Part shown: piece after piece, positions 15,707-23,517 of the stretch | Numbering within the stretch: the stretch's first letter is position 1 | How the letters are laid out: each line of letters begins with the position of its first letter | NCBI RefSeq assembly: GCF_008710155.1 | Contig: NZ_VYPZ01000004.1 | Span: forward strand, 62,001-126,000 | Direction of reading: 5' to 3' | DNA from: Sphingobium limneticum | Lineage (GTDB): Bacteria; Pseudomonadota; Alphaproteobacteria; Sphingomonadales; Sphingomonadaceae | Length of the DNA: 64,000 bases | Notes under the pieces: model-generated | What the model saw: the letters and a program-made list of their open reading frames with translations, nothing else | Database searches by the model: none | Told to the model about the DNA's origin: nothing | Translations under genes and position numbers: made by a program

Positions 15707-16498
15707 TGTTCCGGGCACACGGAGCAGGGCGCCGATATGATGGCGTAAGGCGCGGTGCGCCCGGGAATGCATCGGGAAAATGCATCAGGGAAGTGTATCG
15801 GTGAAATATGTGCTGAGGGATGATTGCAGCGGATGGCCGGTTTCTGCCGGCCTGATGGAGCATGCTATCTTTGCATGACGCCAAGAATGGCATGATAGAT
15901 TTGGCATAGCGCAACAGCGTGACGTCGATCAGCGCGCGCTGGGTCCAATCCGGTGCGGGTCGCGCGATCTGGAGCGGAGTCCGATCCGATTGCATGTGGG
16001 AGGGCTGCCCCGTGCTTTCGATGTGCCGGATGATCTCGACCAGCAGGTGAATCCTCTTGCTTGGACAAGGCTGCAGGTCTCTGTCGTCGCATCCATTTTA
16101 AGCGCGGAGCGAATGTCGGTGTCGCTCATAGCGGGTTCCGCTTTTTCCGACGATGCGTGGGGCGCCAAGGAAGGGGAGGGCATCTTGCCGCGGGCCAGCG
16201 GTTTGCGTGCTTGGTTGCTGGGAGTCGATCCGGGTGAAGGATCCTAGTCTCTGCGCCGTCGATGTGAGGGAACGGGCGCGCGGCCTGGCGCATGTCTCTT
16301 GAAAATTGCGGCGATTGATCGCGCCTTTCGTACCGGATTGCTGACGACGGGGCGGACGTCACGCGCTCTTTTCATTATTGCGACGCAAAATCATGTGACT
16401 AGGTGAGTCTTGCCGTGACAATTCGGTTCGAATGGGCAACAAAAAGGCCGTTGTCGCGTTCGCGTACATATCCGTGCTTTTCTCCCTAGGAGCCTGCC
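15707..16498. other. Gene-poor 0.8-kb spacer between ompA and sodC
   Basis: I see no confident gene here. On the minus strand a small ORF begins at 16129 (MSDTDIRSALKMDATTETCS). It loses sense near 16060 while another minus frame continues with helical sequence (HLLVEIIRHIESTG, then PAPDWTQRALIDVTLLRYAK). This may be a decayed or frameshifted small gene, but no ribosome site is convincing and the second frame runs into the OmpA terminator. The sodC promoter must lie in the last ~100 bp. Confidence 0.4.
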
Positions 16499-17032
16499 AT
16501 GAAATTTCTTGCCCTTGCTGCCGCTTTGCCTTTCGCCCTTGCCACATCGGCCTGTGCGACCGCAGCCGACACGCCCGCCGCACCGACCGCTGCGGCCAAG
16601 CTGGCTGCCGGCGATGGCGCCGCGCGCGGCACGGCTAGCGTGACGCAGGCGGCCGACGGCCTGCATGTGCTGGTCAAGGCCATCGGCGTGACGCCCGGCA
16701 TCCACGCGGTCCATATCCACACGACCGGTCAGTGCACCGGCCCCGATTTCACCAGCGCCGGTGGCCATTGGAACCCGACCGCGCACAAGCATGGCAAGGA
16801 TAATCCCGCCGGCCCGCATATGGGCGACATGCCCAACATGACGGTCGGATCGGACGGCACGGGCGCGATCGAATATGTCGTGGCCGGCGGCACGATCAGC
16901 GAAGGCGCGTCGCCGTTGCTGGACACCGATGGTGCGGCGATCGTGATCCACGCGCAGGCGGACGATTATGCCACCGACCCGACCGGCAATGCCGGCGGCC
17001 GCGTGGCATGCGGCGTGCTGACCAAGGGGTAA
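16499..17032 (+). CDS. sodC: Cu/Zn superoxide dismutase (periplasmic)
   Basis: This 177-aa enzyme converts superoxide to oxygen and peroxide in the periplasm. The signal MKFLALAAALPFALATSAC has an imperfect lipobox (TSAC), so it may be a lipoprotein. Metal-site motifs in order: HAVHIHTTGQC (two Cu His), GGHWNP (bridging/Zn His), HKHGKD, GPHMGDMPN (His and Asp ligands), VIHAQADDY (Cu His). The disulfide pair is TGQC and RVACGV. Residues 20-50 are an Ala/Thr-rich tether. An SD-like CTAGGAG lies just upstream of the ATG. Confidence 0.95.
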   Translation: MKFLALAAALPFALATSACATAADTPAAPTAAAKLAAGDGAARGTASVTQAADGLHVLVKAIGVTPGIHAVHIHTTGQCTGPDFTSAGGHWNPTAHKHGKDNPAGPHMGDMPNMTVGSDGTGAIEYVVAGGTISEGASPLLDTDGAAIVIHAQADDYATDPTGNAGGRVACGVLTKG

Positions 17033-17407
17033 GGCCTGCGCTGCGCCCCGGCGCAGTATGGGTGATCGAGGGCGCCCGGATCGCTTCCCGACAGGGAGGT
17101 GGTTCGGGCGTCCTGTCGTTTGGCCGGGGCTTTGGGAAGGTGCGATGGGGTTGGTCGCGTTGCGGGCAGGTTCATGGCATGGCTTGCCGGGTTAGGAATT
17201 CTGGGCCGTTAGACATGTTGCCGCCGTCGTTGCGCGGACCAGATGCGCGCCTGAAGCTTGGGTGGCGCCGGGCGCTATGGTCCGTCGGTTTCATGATGGC
17301 CTGTCGGTCAGACGGGTGGGGCGTTCCTGCATTGTCCGCGCTGCTGTTCGGGACGTCCTTGGTATCGGCTGAAAATCGGATAGTCTTGCGCAGGACAGGA
17401 GGTGGCG
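17033..17407. other. Spacer between sodC and the GFA gene
   Basis: This 375-bp stretch has no supported gene. An open frame runs through it (17008-17418) but overlaps sodC and has no ribosome site or family pattern. CTGCGC/GCGCAG arms at ~17036-17057 could form a weak hairpin after sodC. The last 12 bp hold the SD AGGAGG of the next gene. Confidence 0.5.
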
Positions 17408-17833
17408 ATGGCCGATGACGCGGATATCCGAACAGGGCAATGCCATTGCGGGACGGTGCGGTTCGAAGTGACGCTGAGCGATGGGTTGAACAGCGCCCGG
17501 CGCTGCACCTGTTCCTATTGCCGGATGCGTGGCGCAGTAGCGGTTTCAGTGGAATTGGGCGGCATCCGCTTCCTGCAGGGTGAGGATGCGCTGACCAGCT
17601 ACCGGTTCAATAGCGGGGTGGCGCAGCATTTCTTTTGTGCCCGGTGCGGCATCTACACCCATCATCAGCGACGATCGAACCCCAATCAATATGGCGTCAA
17701 TGTCGCGTGCCTGGATGGGGTCAGTCCGTTCGATTTCGCGCAGGTGCCGGTGGTCGATGGGGTGAATCATCCCAAGGACACGAACGCGCCCGCGAGACTG
17801 GCCGGGACTTTGCGTTTCGTTCCGGCAGAATAG
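17408..17833 (+). CDS. GFA/CENP-V family zinc protein
   Basis: This 141-aa protein has the Mss4-like zinc fold of glutathione-dependent formaldehyde-activating enzymes. Zn ligands: GQCHCGTVRFE, RRCTCSYCRMRG and FFCARCGIYTHH. Most family members have no proven reaction, so only the fold is safe. ATG 17408 is preferred because AGGAGG lies about 6 bp upstream; a GTG at 17402 would place it too close. The product is cytosolic (no signal). A second GFA gene with the same CxC...CxxC pattern lies at 37218. Confidence 0.85.
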   Translation: MADDADIRTGQCHCGTVRFEVTLSDGLNSARRCTCSYCRMRGAVAVSVELGGIRFLQGEDALTSYRFNSGVAQHFFCARCGIYTHHQRRSNPNQYGVNVACLDGVSPFDFAQVPVVDGVNHPKDTNAPARLAGTLRFVPAE

Positions 17834-17841
17834 CTGGCTTG

Positions 17842-18399
17842 TCAGTCCATGCCGCCCAGCGTCCTGCCGCTGGCCGGATAATCCTCCACCGGATGATAGC
17901 TGGCGCCGCCATGGCCGACGCGGCTTTCATAGAGGGTGAAGCCGTCCACGCGGAAGAGCGGGCCGGTGAGCGCGGCGTGGCGGGCAAGGAAGGGCGCGAC
18001 GAAGGCGCCGGTGCGGCCGAAGCGGGCGAGGGTGATATGGGGGAGATAGGCGCGGCTTTCGGGCGGCATGCCGGTCGAGACGCAGGCGCGGTCGGCTTTT
18101 TTATGCAGCCGTTCGAGCGCGTCGCGGGGCTGGACGCCGGCCCAGAGCGTATCGACCACGCCCTTGCGATCGAAACTGCCGACGCTCGACAATTGGATGT
18201 CGAACGGGGTGAAGCGGATGGCGGCGAGGGCGTCGGCGATATCGTTCGCCTGGTGCCGGTCGACTTCGCCGATGAAACGCAGGGTGAGGTGAAGCTGGGC
18301 GTCATCCTGCCAGCGGGCATTGTCGACCCCCATCATCAGCGAGAGGAGGTGGGTGCGCTGATCAGCGGGCGGGCGGATGGCGACGAACAGGCGATGCAT
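17842..18399 (-). CDS. thpR: RNA 2',3'-cyclic phosphodiesterase (2'-5' RNA ligase family)
   Basis: This 185-aa protein of the 2H phosphoesterase family opens with MHRLFVAIRPPADQRTHLL. The two catalytic motifs are HLTLRFIGEV (about residue 37) and HITLARFGR (about residue 121), the HxTx pair that hydrolyses 2',3'-cyclic phosphates on RNA ends. Between them IQLSSVGSFDRKGVVDTLWAGV fits the fold. It converges on the GFA gene with 8 bp between stops. Confidence 0.92.
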   Translation of the reverse strand: MHRLFVAIRPPADQRTHLLSLMMGVDNARWQDDAQLHLTLRFIGEVDRHQANDIADALAAIRFTPFDIQLSSVGSFDRKGVVDTLWAGVQPRDALERLHKKADRACVSTGMPPESRAYLPHITLARFGRTGAFVAPFLARHAALTGPLFRVDGFTLYESRVGHGGASYHPVEDYPASGRTLGGMD

Positions 18400-18955
18400 A
18401 GGGATCTATATAAGGGCGTTTGTGACAATTGCTTGTGGGGTTTTGGAGGGGAAGGTGGTGATCAGCTCTGTTGCCCCGGATCTTTCGACAGGCTTGATCC
18501 GGGGAGCGTTTTCGATCGTCAGCGTTTGCGGAGAAGCGGGATGCCGGGTCGAGCCCGGCATGACGGAAGAGGGGGAGAGGTCGAAAACGATCAGAGGCGG
18601 ACTTATCGCGATCCTTCCCATCGGCTTCATAGCCGTCACCCCAGCGAAGGCTGGGGTCTCAGGCAGTAGTAGAAGGAGGCCAGCCGTCTTGTGCTATCCG
18701 TTGACGCAATGTGCGCCTGCCTGAGATCCCCGCTTTCGCTGGGATGACGGTATTCTAGGTGTTAAACTCAAAACCCGCCAGTCCGCTTCCCACCATACTG
18801 ACAATCCGTGCTGCCCTGCCGCTCCTCGGCCCATGACATTTGCTGTCCGGATCATGACGAAGCGTCCATTCGTGCGGGTTTGGCTTGAAGTTGGGGGGCG
18901 ATGGGCCGATAATGGGTGGGTACCGGCACCGATGCCGGCAAAGGAGAATATTTTC
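18400..18955. repeat. Palindromic repeat block
   Basis: No gene is seen. The block contains CCCCGGATC/GATCCGGGG (18474-18504), TGCCGGG/CCCGGCA (18542-18560) and CCCCAG/CTGGGG (18639-18656). The last joins GGTCTCAGGCAG and is mirrored at ~18715-18750 by CTGCCTGAGATCCC and CGCTGGGATGACGG, giving a ~115-bp inverted composite like that at 61998-62092. The region just before 18956 carries AAAGGAG, the ribosome site of the next gene. Confidence 0.65.
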
Positions 18956-19702
18956 ATGGCCAACTGGTCCGATCCCCGTTCCGACAGCCCTGCCGGCATG
19001 GCGGGCTTTGGCGGCGCGACGGCGGCGCGTGGTGCGGCGTATGACGCCGGGCTGCGCAAATATATGCTGTCGGTCTATAATTATATGGCGAGCGGCGTGC
19101 TGCTGACCGGCATCGTGGCGCTGTTGTTCGCCAATAGCGGCATGGCCTACAGCGTGTTCGCCGGCCCCGGCATCCTGAAATATATCGTGATGTTCGCCCC
19201 GCTGGCATTCGTAATGGTGCTGAGCTTCGGCATCAATCGCCTGTCGACCGGCGCGGCGCAGGCGCTTTATTGGGCCTATGCGGCGGTGATGGGCGTGTCG
19301 CTCTCCTACATCTTCCTGGCCTATACCGGCACGTCGATCGCGCAGACCTTCTTCGCGACGGCCGCCGCCTTCGCGGGCCTGAGCCTGTGGGGTTACACCA
19401 CCAAGAAGGATCTGTCGGGTTTCGGCACCTTCCTGATCATGGGCGTGGTCGGCCTGTTCGTGGCGAGCCTGATCAACATCTTCATGAAGTCGAACGCGAT
19501 GAGCCTGGTCATCAGCGGCGTCGGCGTGCTGCTGTTCGCGGGTCTGACCGCTTACGACACGCAGAAGATCAAGAGCATCTATGCCCATGTCGCGGGCACG
19601 GACATGATGGGCAAGTCGGTGGTGATGGGGGCGCTGAACCTCTATCTCGACTTCATCAATATGTTCCTGTTCCTGCTGCGCCTGTTCGGCGATCGTCGCT
19701 GA
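18956..19702 (+). CDS. Bax inhibitor-1/YccA-family membrane protein
   Basis: This is a 248-aa integral membrane protein with seven hydrophobic segments (MASGVLLTGIVALLF, YIVMFAPLAFVMVLSF, LYWAYAAVMGVSLSYIFLAY, FFATAAAFAGLSLWG, FGTFLIMGVVGLFVASLINI, SLVISGVGVLLFAGLTAYDTQ, LYLDFINMFLFLLRLFG). The conserved AYDTQKIK and ALNLYLDFINMFLFLLR are family hallmarks. Members are pH-sensitive ion leaks and YccA modulates FtsH; the role here is unknown. The hydrophilic N terminus (SDPRSDSPAGMAGFGG) is typical of alphaproteobacteria. ATG 18956 has AAAGGAG upstream. Confidence 0.93.
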   Translation: MANWSDPRSDSPAGMAGFGGATAARGAAYDAGLRKYMLSVYNYMASGVLLTGIVALLFANSGMAYSVFAGPGILKYIVMFAPLAFVMVLSFGINRLSTGAAQALYWAYAAVMGVSLSYIFLAYTGTSIAQTFFATAAAFAGLSLWGYTTKKDLSGFGTFLIMGVVGLFVASLINIFMKSNAMSLVISGVGVLLFAGLTAYDTQKIKSIYAHVAGTDMMGKSVVMGALNLYLDFINMFLFLLRLFGDRR

Positions 19703-19724
19703 TCGCATAGCGGATATGATATGA

Positions 19725-19762
19725 GGAAGGCCTGGTGGAGTGATCCGCCGGGCCTTTTTTGT
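19725..19762 (+). terminator. Rho-independent terminator
   Basis: AAGGCCTGG pairs with CCGGGCCTT, followed by a T-run (TTTTTT), about 25 bp after the Bax-inhibitor gene. Confidence 0.85.
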
Positions 19763-19780
19763 TGGAGGCTCGTTCGCTAC

Positions 19781-19816
19781 CCACCCCTTGCCCCCTCCTT
19801 GGGAGGGAGGGGGGAA
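19781..19816. repeat. C-rich/G-rich palindrome
   Basis: CCCACCCCTTGCCCCCTCC is followed by TTGGGAGGGAGGGGGG. It is similar to the palindrome at 7334 and lies between convergent genes. Confidence 0.5.
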
Positions 19817-19822
19817 GTGAGG

Positions 19823-20455
19823 TCAGCCCTTCTTCTGCATTTCGGCAATGAGGGCGCCGTCTATGTCCTTCTGCCGCTTATAGGCGGGGCGTTCCCGCAG
19901 GCGGGTGGCGTAGGCTTCCAGCGCGGGGCTGGAGGGGATGGTCTTGAAGCTGAGGCCCCAGTCGATCTGTGAGCCGACATAGACGTCGGCGGCGGTGAAT
20001 TGCTCGCCGCAGATCCAGGCATCGCCCGCGACCGCGGTTTCCAGTGCGGCGATGGTGTCTTCGAAGCTGCCATAGCCGGCGGCGCGTTCGCGGCCTTCGG
20101 GGACGACGAAACCCATCGCCTTGTTGGTGACGGCAGCCTCGACCGGGCCGGCGGCGAAGAAGAGCCAGCGATAATAAGAATGGCGGTCGGTGGGCGGTGG
20201 GGCGAGGTCGGCGTCAGGGAAAGCGTCGGCCAGATAGGCGCAGATGGCGGCGCATTCGGTGACGGTGCGGCCGTTGTGGACGATCGCGGGCACCTTGCCC
20301 ATCGGGTTGATGGCGCGATAATCGGCGGCCTTCATACCGTCTTCGCCATAGGCCAGGATCACCGTGTCGTAAGCGGCGCCGACTTCCTCCAGCATCCAGC
20401 GGGCGATCTGGCCGCGCGACATGGGGTTGGTGTAGAAAATGAGGTCAGAGGGCAT
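19823..20455 (-). CDS. Glutathione S-transferase family protein
   Basis: This 210-aa protein has an N-terminal thioredoxin-like domain (LIFYTNPMSRGQIARWMLEEVG, with the candidate catalytic Ser in NPMSR) and the glutathione-binding NPMGKVPAIVHNGRTVTECAAICAYLADAFP (cis-Pro and TE pairs). The C-terminal domain is all helical (AADVYVGSQIDWGLSF). Substrate is not predictable. The product is cytosolic. The start at 20455 is preceded by AGGAGAGAG on the minus strand. The two neighbouring minus-strand genes are separated by repeats, so it is probably a single-gene unit. Confidence 0.9.
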   Translation of the reverse strand: MPSDLIFYTNPMSRGQIARWMLEEVGAAYDTVILAYGEDGMKAADYRAINPMGKVPAIVHNGRTVTECAAICAYLADAFPDADLAPPPTDRHSYYRWLFFAAGPVEAAVTNKAMGFVVPEGRERAAGYGSFEDTIAALETAVAGDAWICGEQFTAADVYVGSQIDWGLSFKTIPSSPALEAYATRLRERPAYKRQKDIDGALIAEMQKKG

Positions 20456-20582
20456 GGCTTCTCTCTCCTGAATCGAGGCGGGGAAGGTGGCGCATGCGGA
20501 GGGCGCGTGCCAGCCTGTTTCTCGACCAGAATATGCGTCCTCCGTTCGTCATGCGTAGGGACTGCGTGAAATCGAGGGCACC

Positions 20583-20640
20583 TGACCCTTCGATACGCCG
20601 CTTCGACTTCGCTCAGCGGCTACTCAGGACGAACGGGAGA
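20583..20640. repeat. CTTCGACTTCGCTCAG-type intergenic repeat
   Basis: The element reads CCTTCGATACGCCGCTTCG, then ACTTCGCTCAGCGGCTACTC, then AGGACGAACGGG. It is the same type as the inverted pair at 59086-59205 and lies between the transferase and the secreted-protein gene. Confidence 0.7.
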
Positions 20641-20646
20641 GGCTTT

Positions 20647-21888
20647 CTAACAGCCCACGCCCATGGCGCTGCCGAGCATGCCGCCGAGGCCACCGCCGCA
20701 CTTCTTCTTTTTCTTCTGCTGTTGCTGCCGGGCGGGGGTGTCTTCGCCCTCATCGCTGCCGGAGTCGCTCATCATGGCGCCCATGTCCGGGCCGTTCAGC
20801 ATCCACATGGTGTTGGCGCGATAGCGGACGCGGGCGATCCATTCGGGTTTCCACGCGATTTTCGGATCGGCGGGGCGCGGGGGATAGGCGAAGTTCGCTT
20901 CCGGGCCATAGGCATAGAGGCTGCCCATCAGCATTTCTCCGCCTGCCTGGGTGACGGCGGCGGGGACGGTGCAACTGGTCTGGCTGGGCGGCATGACGAT
21001 TTTCTGGGCGATCATTTTTTGCACGGCGGCGGGCGACATCCAGTCCCAGACCGGGCCGCCGAACGCCTGGGTCGCGGAAGAGGCCCACCAGACCATGTCG
21101 CCATTGTCCTGCGCGCCGAAGGTCCAGGCGTAGTAGCCGGTCGCCTGGGGCAGGCCATTCCAACTGAGGATCGTGGCGCCGCCGGCGATCTTTCGCGCGG
21201 TGCCGGTGATGGGGGGCATGAAATCCTGCTTCAGGTTGAAGGCGATGTCGGGGCTGTAATTACCCGCGATGCGATGGTCGCCGAGCAGGGAGCTGCTGGC
21301 GGAGACGGTCTTGCGCGTCTGCGCATTGGGCCAGTCGCCATAGGTCTTGCTGTTGGTGACGCGGACTTGCCATTCCTGCGGAATCGACGCGCCGCTCATG
21401 TAGAGGCCGGGCGGGATCTGGCCCCTGGCGACCTTGGCAAAGTCGATGATGACGGGCTGGCCCGCGCCCACGGTGGCGCCACAGCCCCAATAGATGAGCA
21501 GGCGGCCCTTGGGACGCTCGCCGGGGATGGGTTGATCCTCGCTGGGCGGGATGCGCGGGGTGACGAGCGGGACGGAGGCGCCAAGGGCTGCCCCGGCGGG
21601 CATGAAATGCTCGGCTGCAGGCGCACCGCCGGTGGGCGCGCGCGTAGAGCCGAGGCGCAGGACGAGTTCGTGCATCGGCTTGTTGCCGCCGCCCATCATC
21701 ATGCTCATGGCCGCGCCCATGCCGCCGCCGCTCCCCATGGCGGCCATGCCGGACATGGTGCCGGCGTCGATCGTGTAGCGGGCGATGGGGCCGGACGCCT
21801 GCTGACTGGAGCCGGGGGCGGCGAGGAGCGTGAAGGATGCGAGAAGCAGCGCACCGCGAGCGGGGCGCGAGGTCAGAATTTTGCGCAC
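20647..21888 (-). CDS. Conserved secreted protein of unknown function
   Basis: This 413-aa protein has a signal peptide (ILTSRPARGALLLASFTLLAAPGSS) starting at a GTG with AAGGAAT upstream. The mature part has a Met/Gly-rich stretch (MSGMAAMGSGGGMGAAMSMMMGGG), then a beta-rich core (RLLIYWGCGATVGAGQP, TGYYAWTFGAQDNGDMVWWASS). A polar tail (ARQQQQKKKKKCGGGLGGMLGSAMG) ends with Cys. I do not recognise the family; similar secreted proteins occur in sphingomonads. The Gln/Lys run and terminal GGGLGGMLG may be an interaction tail. No operon partner is evident. Confidence 0.75.
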   Translation of the reverse strand: MRKILTSRPARGALLLASFTLLAAPGSSQQASGPIARYTIDAGTMSGMAAMGSGGGMGAAMSMMMGGGNKPMHELVLRLGSTRAPTGGAPAAEHFMPAGAALGASVPLVTPRIPPSEDQPIPGERPKGRLLIYWGCGATVGAGQPVIIDFAKVARGQIPPGLYMSGASIPQEWQVRVTNSKTYGDWPNAQTRKTVSASSSLLGDHRIAGNYSPDIAFNLKQDFMPPITGTARKIAGGATILSWNGLPQATGYYAWTFGAQDNGDMVWWASSATQAFGGPVWDWMSPAAVQKMIAQKIVMPPSQTSCTVPAAVTQAGGEMLMGSLYAYGPEANFAYPPRPADPKIAWKPEWIARVRYRANTMWMLNGPDMGAMMSDSGSDEGEDTPARQQQQKKKKKCGGGLGGMLGSAMGVGC

Positions 21889-21958
21889 AACATCTATTCC
21901 TTATGGTGAACGGAAGAGATGCGACCTTTTTTCTGGGATGCGGGATCGTAGCAGAGAT

Positions 21959-22615
21959 TCAGGGGCGCTTGAAGCGACCTTCGCGCAGGAAATGGGCGAC
22001 CTGATCGGCGACCGGGCGGGTGTAGATCATGGCGGTGTGGGCGACGGGCATGACGAGATGGTCGGCCTGGCCATCGACATGGGTAGCGGCAACGCTGACC
22101 TTGCCGTCATTGGGGGCGCGGAAGACGAGGTGGGGCAGGGCGCCGATCATCGGGCGATCGCCGGCGATGATGCCGAGGGGATAGTCGATCGTGCCGAACA
22201 ATGCCTGCGTGGCGGCGTCGCGCCGGGTACGCAGGAGGAGGCCGGCATGGTTCAGGATCGGGCGGTCGAGGCGCAGGCGGTAGAGCAGATCGGCCAGTTC
22301 GCTGCCGCCATTGGGCGTGCCGAGCATGACGACGCGGCCGAGTTGGGCGGGGCGATGGCGCGCGAGATAGGCGCGTAGCAGCAGGCCGCCCATGGAGTGG
22401 CCGACGAAATGGATGTGCCGTGCGGCGGAGGCCGGGGCGGCGGTGATGCGCTGGTGGAGGTGATCCAGCACGCGTTCGATGGGCCAGCGCCAGCTTGGGT
22501 AGCCGATATTGGCGACGGTGTAGCCGGCCGTGCGCAGGCGTCGGGCGAGGAGCGCGGTCTGGATGGGGAGGCCGCCGAAGCCGTGGAGGAGGATGACGGC
22601 GTCAGTTGTCGCCAT
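21959..22615 (-). CDS. Alpha/beta hydrolase (lipase/esterase-like)
   Basis: This serine hydrolase of ~218 aa has ATTDAVILLHGFGGLPIQTALLARRLRTAGYTV (oxyanion HGFGG), the nucleophile elbow HFVGHSMGGLLLRAYL, GTPNGGSELADLL, the acid in RAPNDGKVSVAAT and the final His in MPVAHTAMIY. The pattern is that of small PGAP1/EstA-like lipases. No signal peptide is seen with the start at 22615. A second ATG at 22642 has GGGAG closer to it and cannot be excluded. The gene overlaps the upstream gene's end by 14 bp, so they are co-transcribed. Confidence 0.88.
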   Translation of the reverse strand: MATTDAVILLHGFGGLPIQTALLARRLRTAGYTVANIGYPSWRWPIERVLDHLHQRITAAPASAARHIHFVGHSMGGLLLRAYLARHRPAQLGRVVMLGTPNGGSELADLLYRLRLDRPILNHAGLLLRTRRDAATQALFGTIDYPLGIIAGDRPMIGALPHLVFRAPNDGKVSVAATHVDGQADHLVMPVAHTAMIYTRPVADQVAHFLREGRFKRP

Positions 22616-23306
22616 GATTATCTTCGTCGCCAAGCGGCTCATAGTCTCCCGTCTCGAAATTGCGTAGCCATGCCGAACCGACCGGGCTGTCGATCAGGTG
22701 CAGCCAGCTGTCATCAGCGTTCAACACTTTCCCGATGGCGATATAGTCGTGCTTGCGGGCATGAAGTTGCTCGTCGTTCAGGTCGCGATAGTCGCCTCTG
22801 ATGCGCCATCCGCTGTCGGGATATTTGTCGTCTTCGCCGCCCATGTCTGGCTCGTCGCGATAGATATAATAGACCGGTACACCCTCATCGAGCACGCAAC
22901 TGTCGACCATGCAGCGATCCCAATATTCGCGTCGAGGCAGTTCGGGCTGGGCTTCTCTGTCGCCTTCGTAGATGAGGTCTATGATGTGGAAGGGCTGGAA
23001 TGTAAGGCGACTGCCCTCGCGCAATTGCGGCATGTCGCATGGCGTGTTCGCCAATGCGCCGGTCCAGCCTTCTGGCGCGATGTTTTCCACCTCCGCCCAC
23101 ATCCGCTCCGCATCCCATTCCGGACCGGGAGGATGGCTACGGATGACAAGCTTTACTAGATCGCCGGGCCGCAAGGCAGCGATCCGCTCGGCTGAGGGCA
23201 GGAAATAGGTGTAGGGCGCGTCCGCCTGAATCGGACGGGGATCGTCTATCGACCAGGAGCCGAAGGCGCGGCGGCGCAGATTGTAGAGACGGTGTTTGAG
23301 GCCCAT
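22602..23306 (-). CDS. DUF2314/DUF2185-like protein (immunity-protein-type fold)
   Basis: This is a 234-aa cytosolic protein. The middle (LRPGDLVKLVIRS, ERMWAEVENIAPEGWTGALANTPCDMPQLREGSRLTFQPFHIIDLIYE) looks like DUF2314. The C terminus (YIAIGKVLNADDSWLHLIDSPVGSAWLRNFETGDYEPL) looks like DUF2185/Imm33. Both occur in contact-dependent immunity loci and as stand-alone proteins. No toxin gene is visible nearby. ATG 23306 is chosen because the longer frame to 23399 is repeat sequence. The domain names are from memory. Confidence 0.65.
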   Translation of the reverse strand: MGLKHRLYNLRRRAFGSWSIDDPRPIQADAPYTYFLPSAERIAALRPGDLVKLVIRSHPPGPEWDAERMWAEVENIAPEGWTGALANTPCDMPQLREGSRLTFQPFHIIDLIYEGDREAQPELPRREYWDRCMVDSCVLDEGVPVYYIYRDEPDMGGEDDKYPDSGWRIRGDYRDLNDEQLHARKHDYIAIGKVLNADDSWLHLIDSPVGSAWLRNFETGDYEPLGDEDNHGDN

Positions 23307-23387
23307 GTGGTGCGAAACTAGCGCGGGCTTACGAGAAGGCAAGGTTGCTGGAACGACGGCAGGCAATGTTGATTTTACAGCGTCGCG

Positions 23388-23460
23388 CCCCTCATCCAAC
23401 TTCGCCTAACGCGCTGTGCGCGTAAGGCTGCGTATCCTTCTCCCCCGTGGGGAGAAGGGG
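23388..23460 (+). repeat. Sphingomonad intergenic repeat, copy 4
   Basis: This copy has the same plan as those in the GTA cluster: CCCCTCATCCAACTTCGCC, a variable centre with a GCGC palindrome, then CGTATCCTTCTCCCCC and GGGGAGAAGGGG. A terminator hairpin follows directly, as with copies 2 and 3. Confidence 0.8.
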
Positions 23461-23468
23461 GCATATGG

Positions 23469-23500
23469 AAAGGGCGGCCGTTGCGGGCCGCCCTTTTCGT
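23469..23500. terminator. Bidirectional hairpin after clpA
   Basis: GGGCGGCC (23472-23479) pairs with GGCCGCCC (23486-23493). It is flanked by AAA on the left and TTTTCGTTTT on the right. It lies 20 bp beyond the clpA stop on the minus strand. Confidence 0.7.
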
Positions 23501-23517
23501 TTTGCGTATGAAGGCGC

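Noticed and set aside
14524..15720. Minus-strand 398-aa open frame across ompA
   Set aside because: It is antisense to a clear OmpA gene and rich in Arg/Gly/Val from GC codons, with no ribosome site or family motif.
15826..16129. Possible frameshifted small gene on the minus strand
   Set aside because: Two frames could be joined near 16060, but there is no ribosome site, no known family and no intact relative here to compare, so it is not listed as a gene.
17008..17418. 136-aa open frame between sodC and the GFA gene
   Set aside because: It overlaps sodC and has no start signal or conserved pattern.
18377..18724. 115-aa open frame in the repeat block after thpR
   Set aside because: Most of it is translated palindromic repeat sequence.
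22615..23306. Toxin-immunity locus suggested by the DUF2185/Imm33-like protein
   Set aside because: No polymorphic toxin, secretion or Rhs-like gene lies next to it. The neighbour is an ordinary hydrolase.
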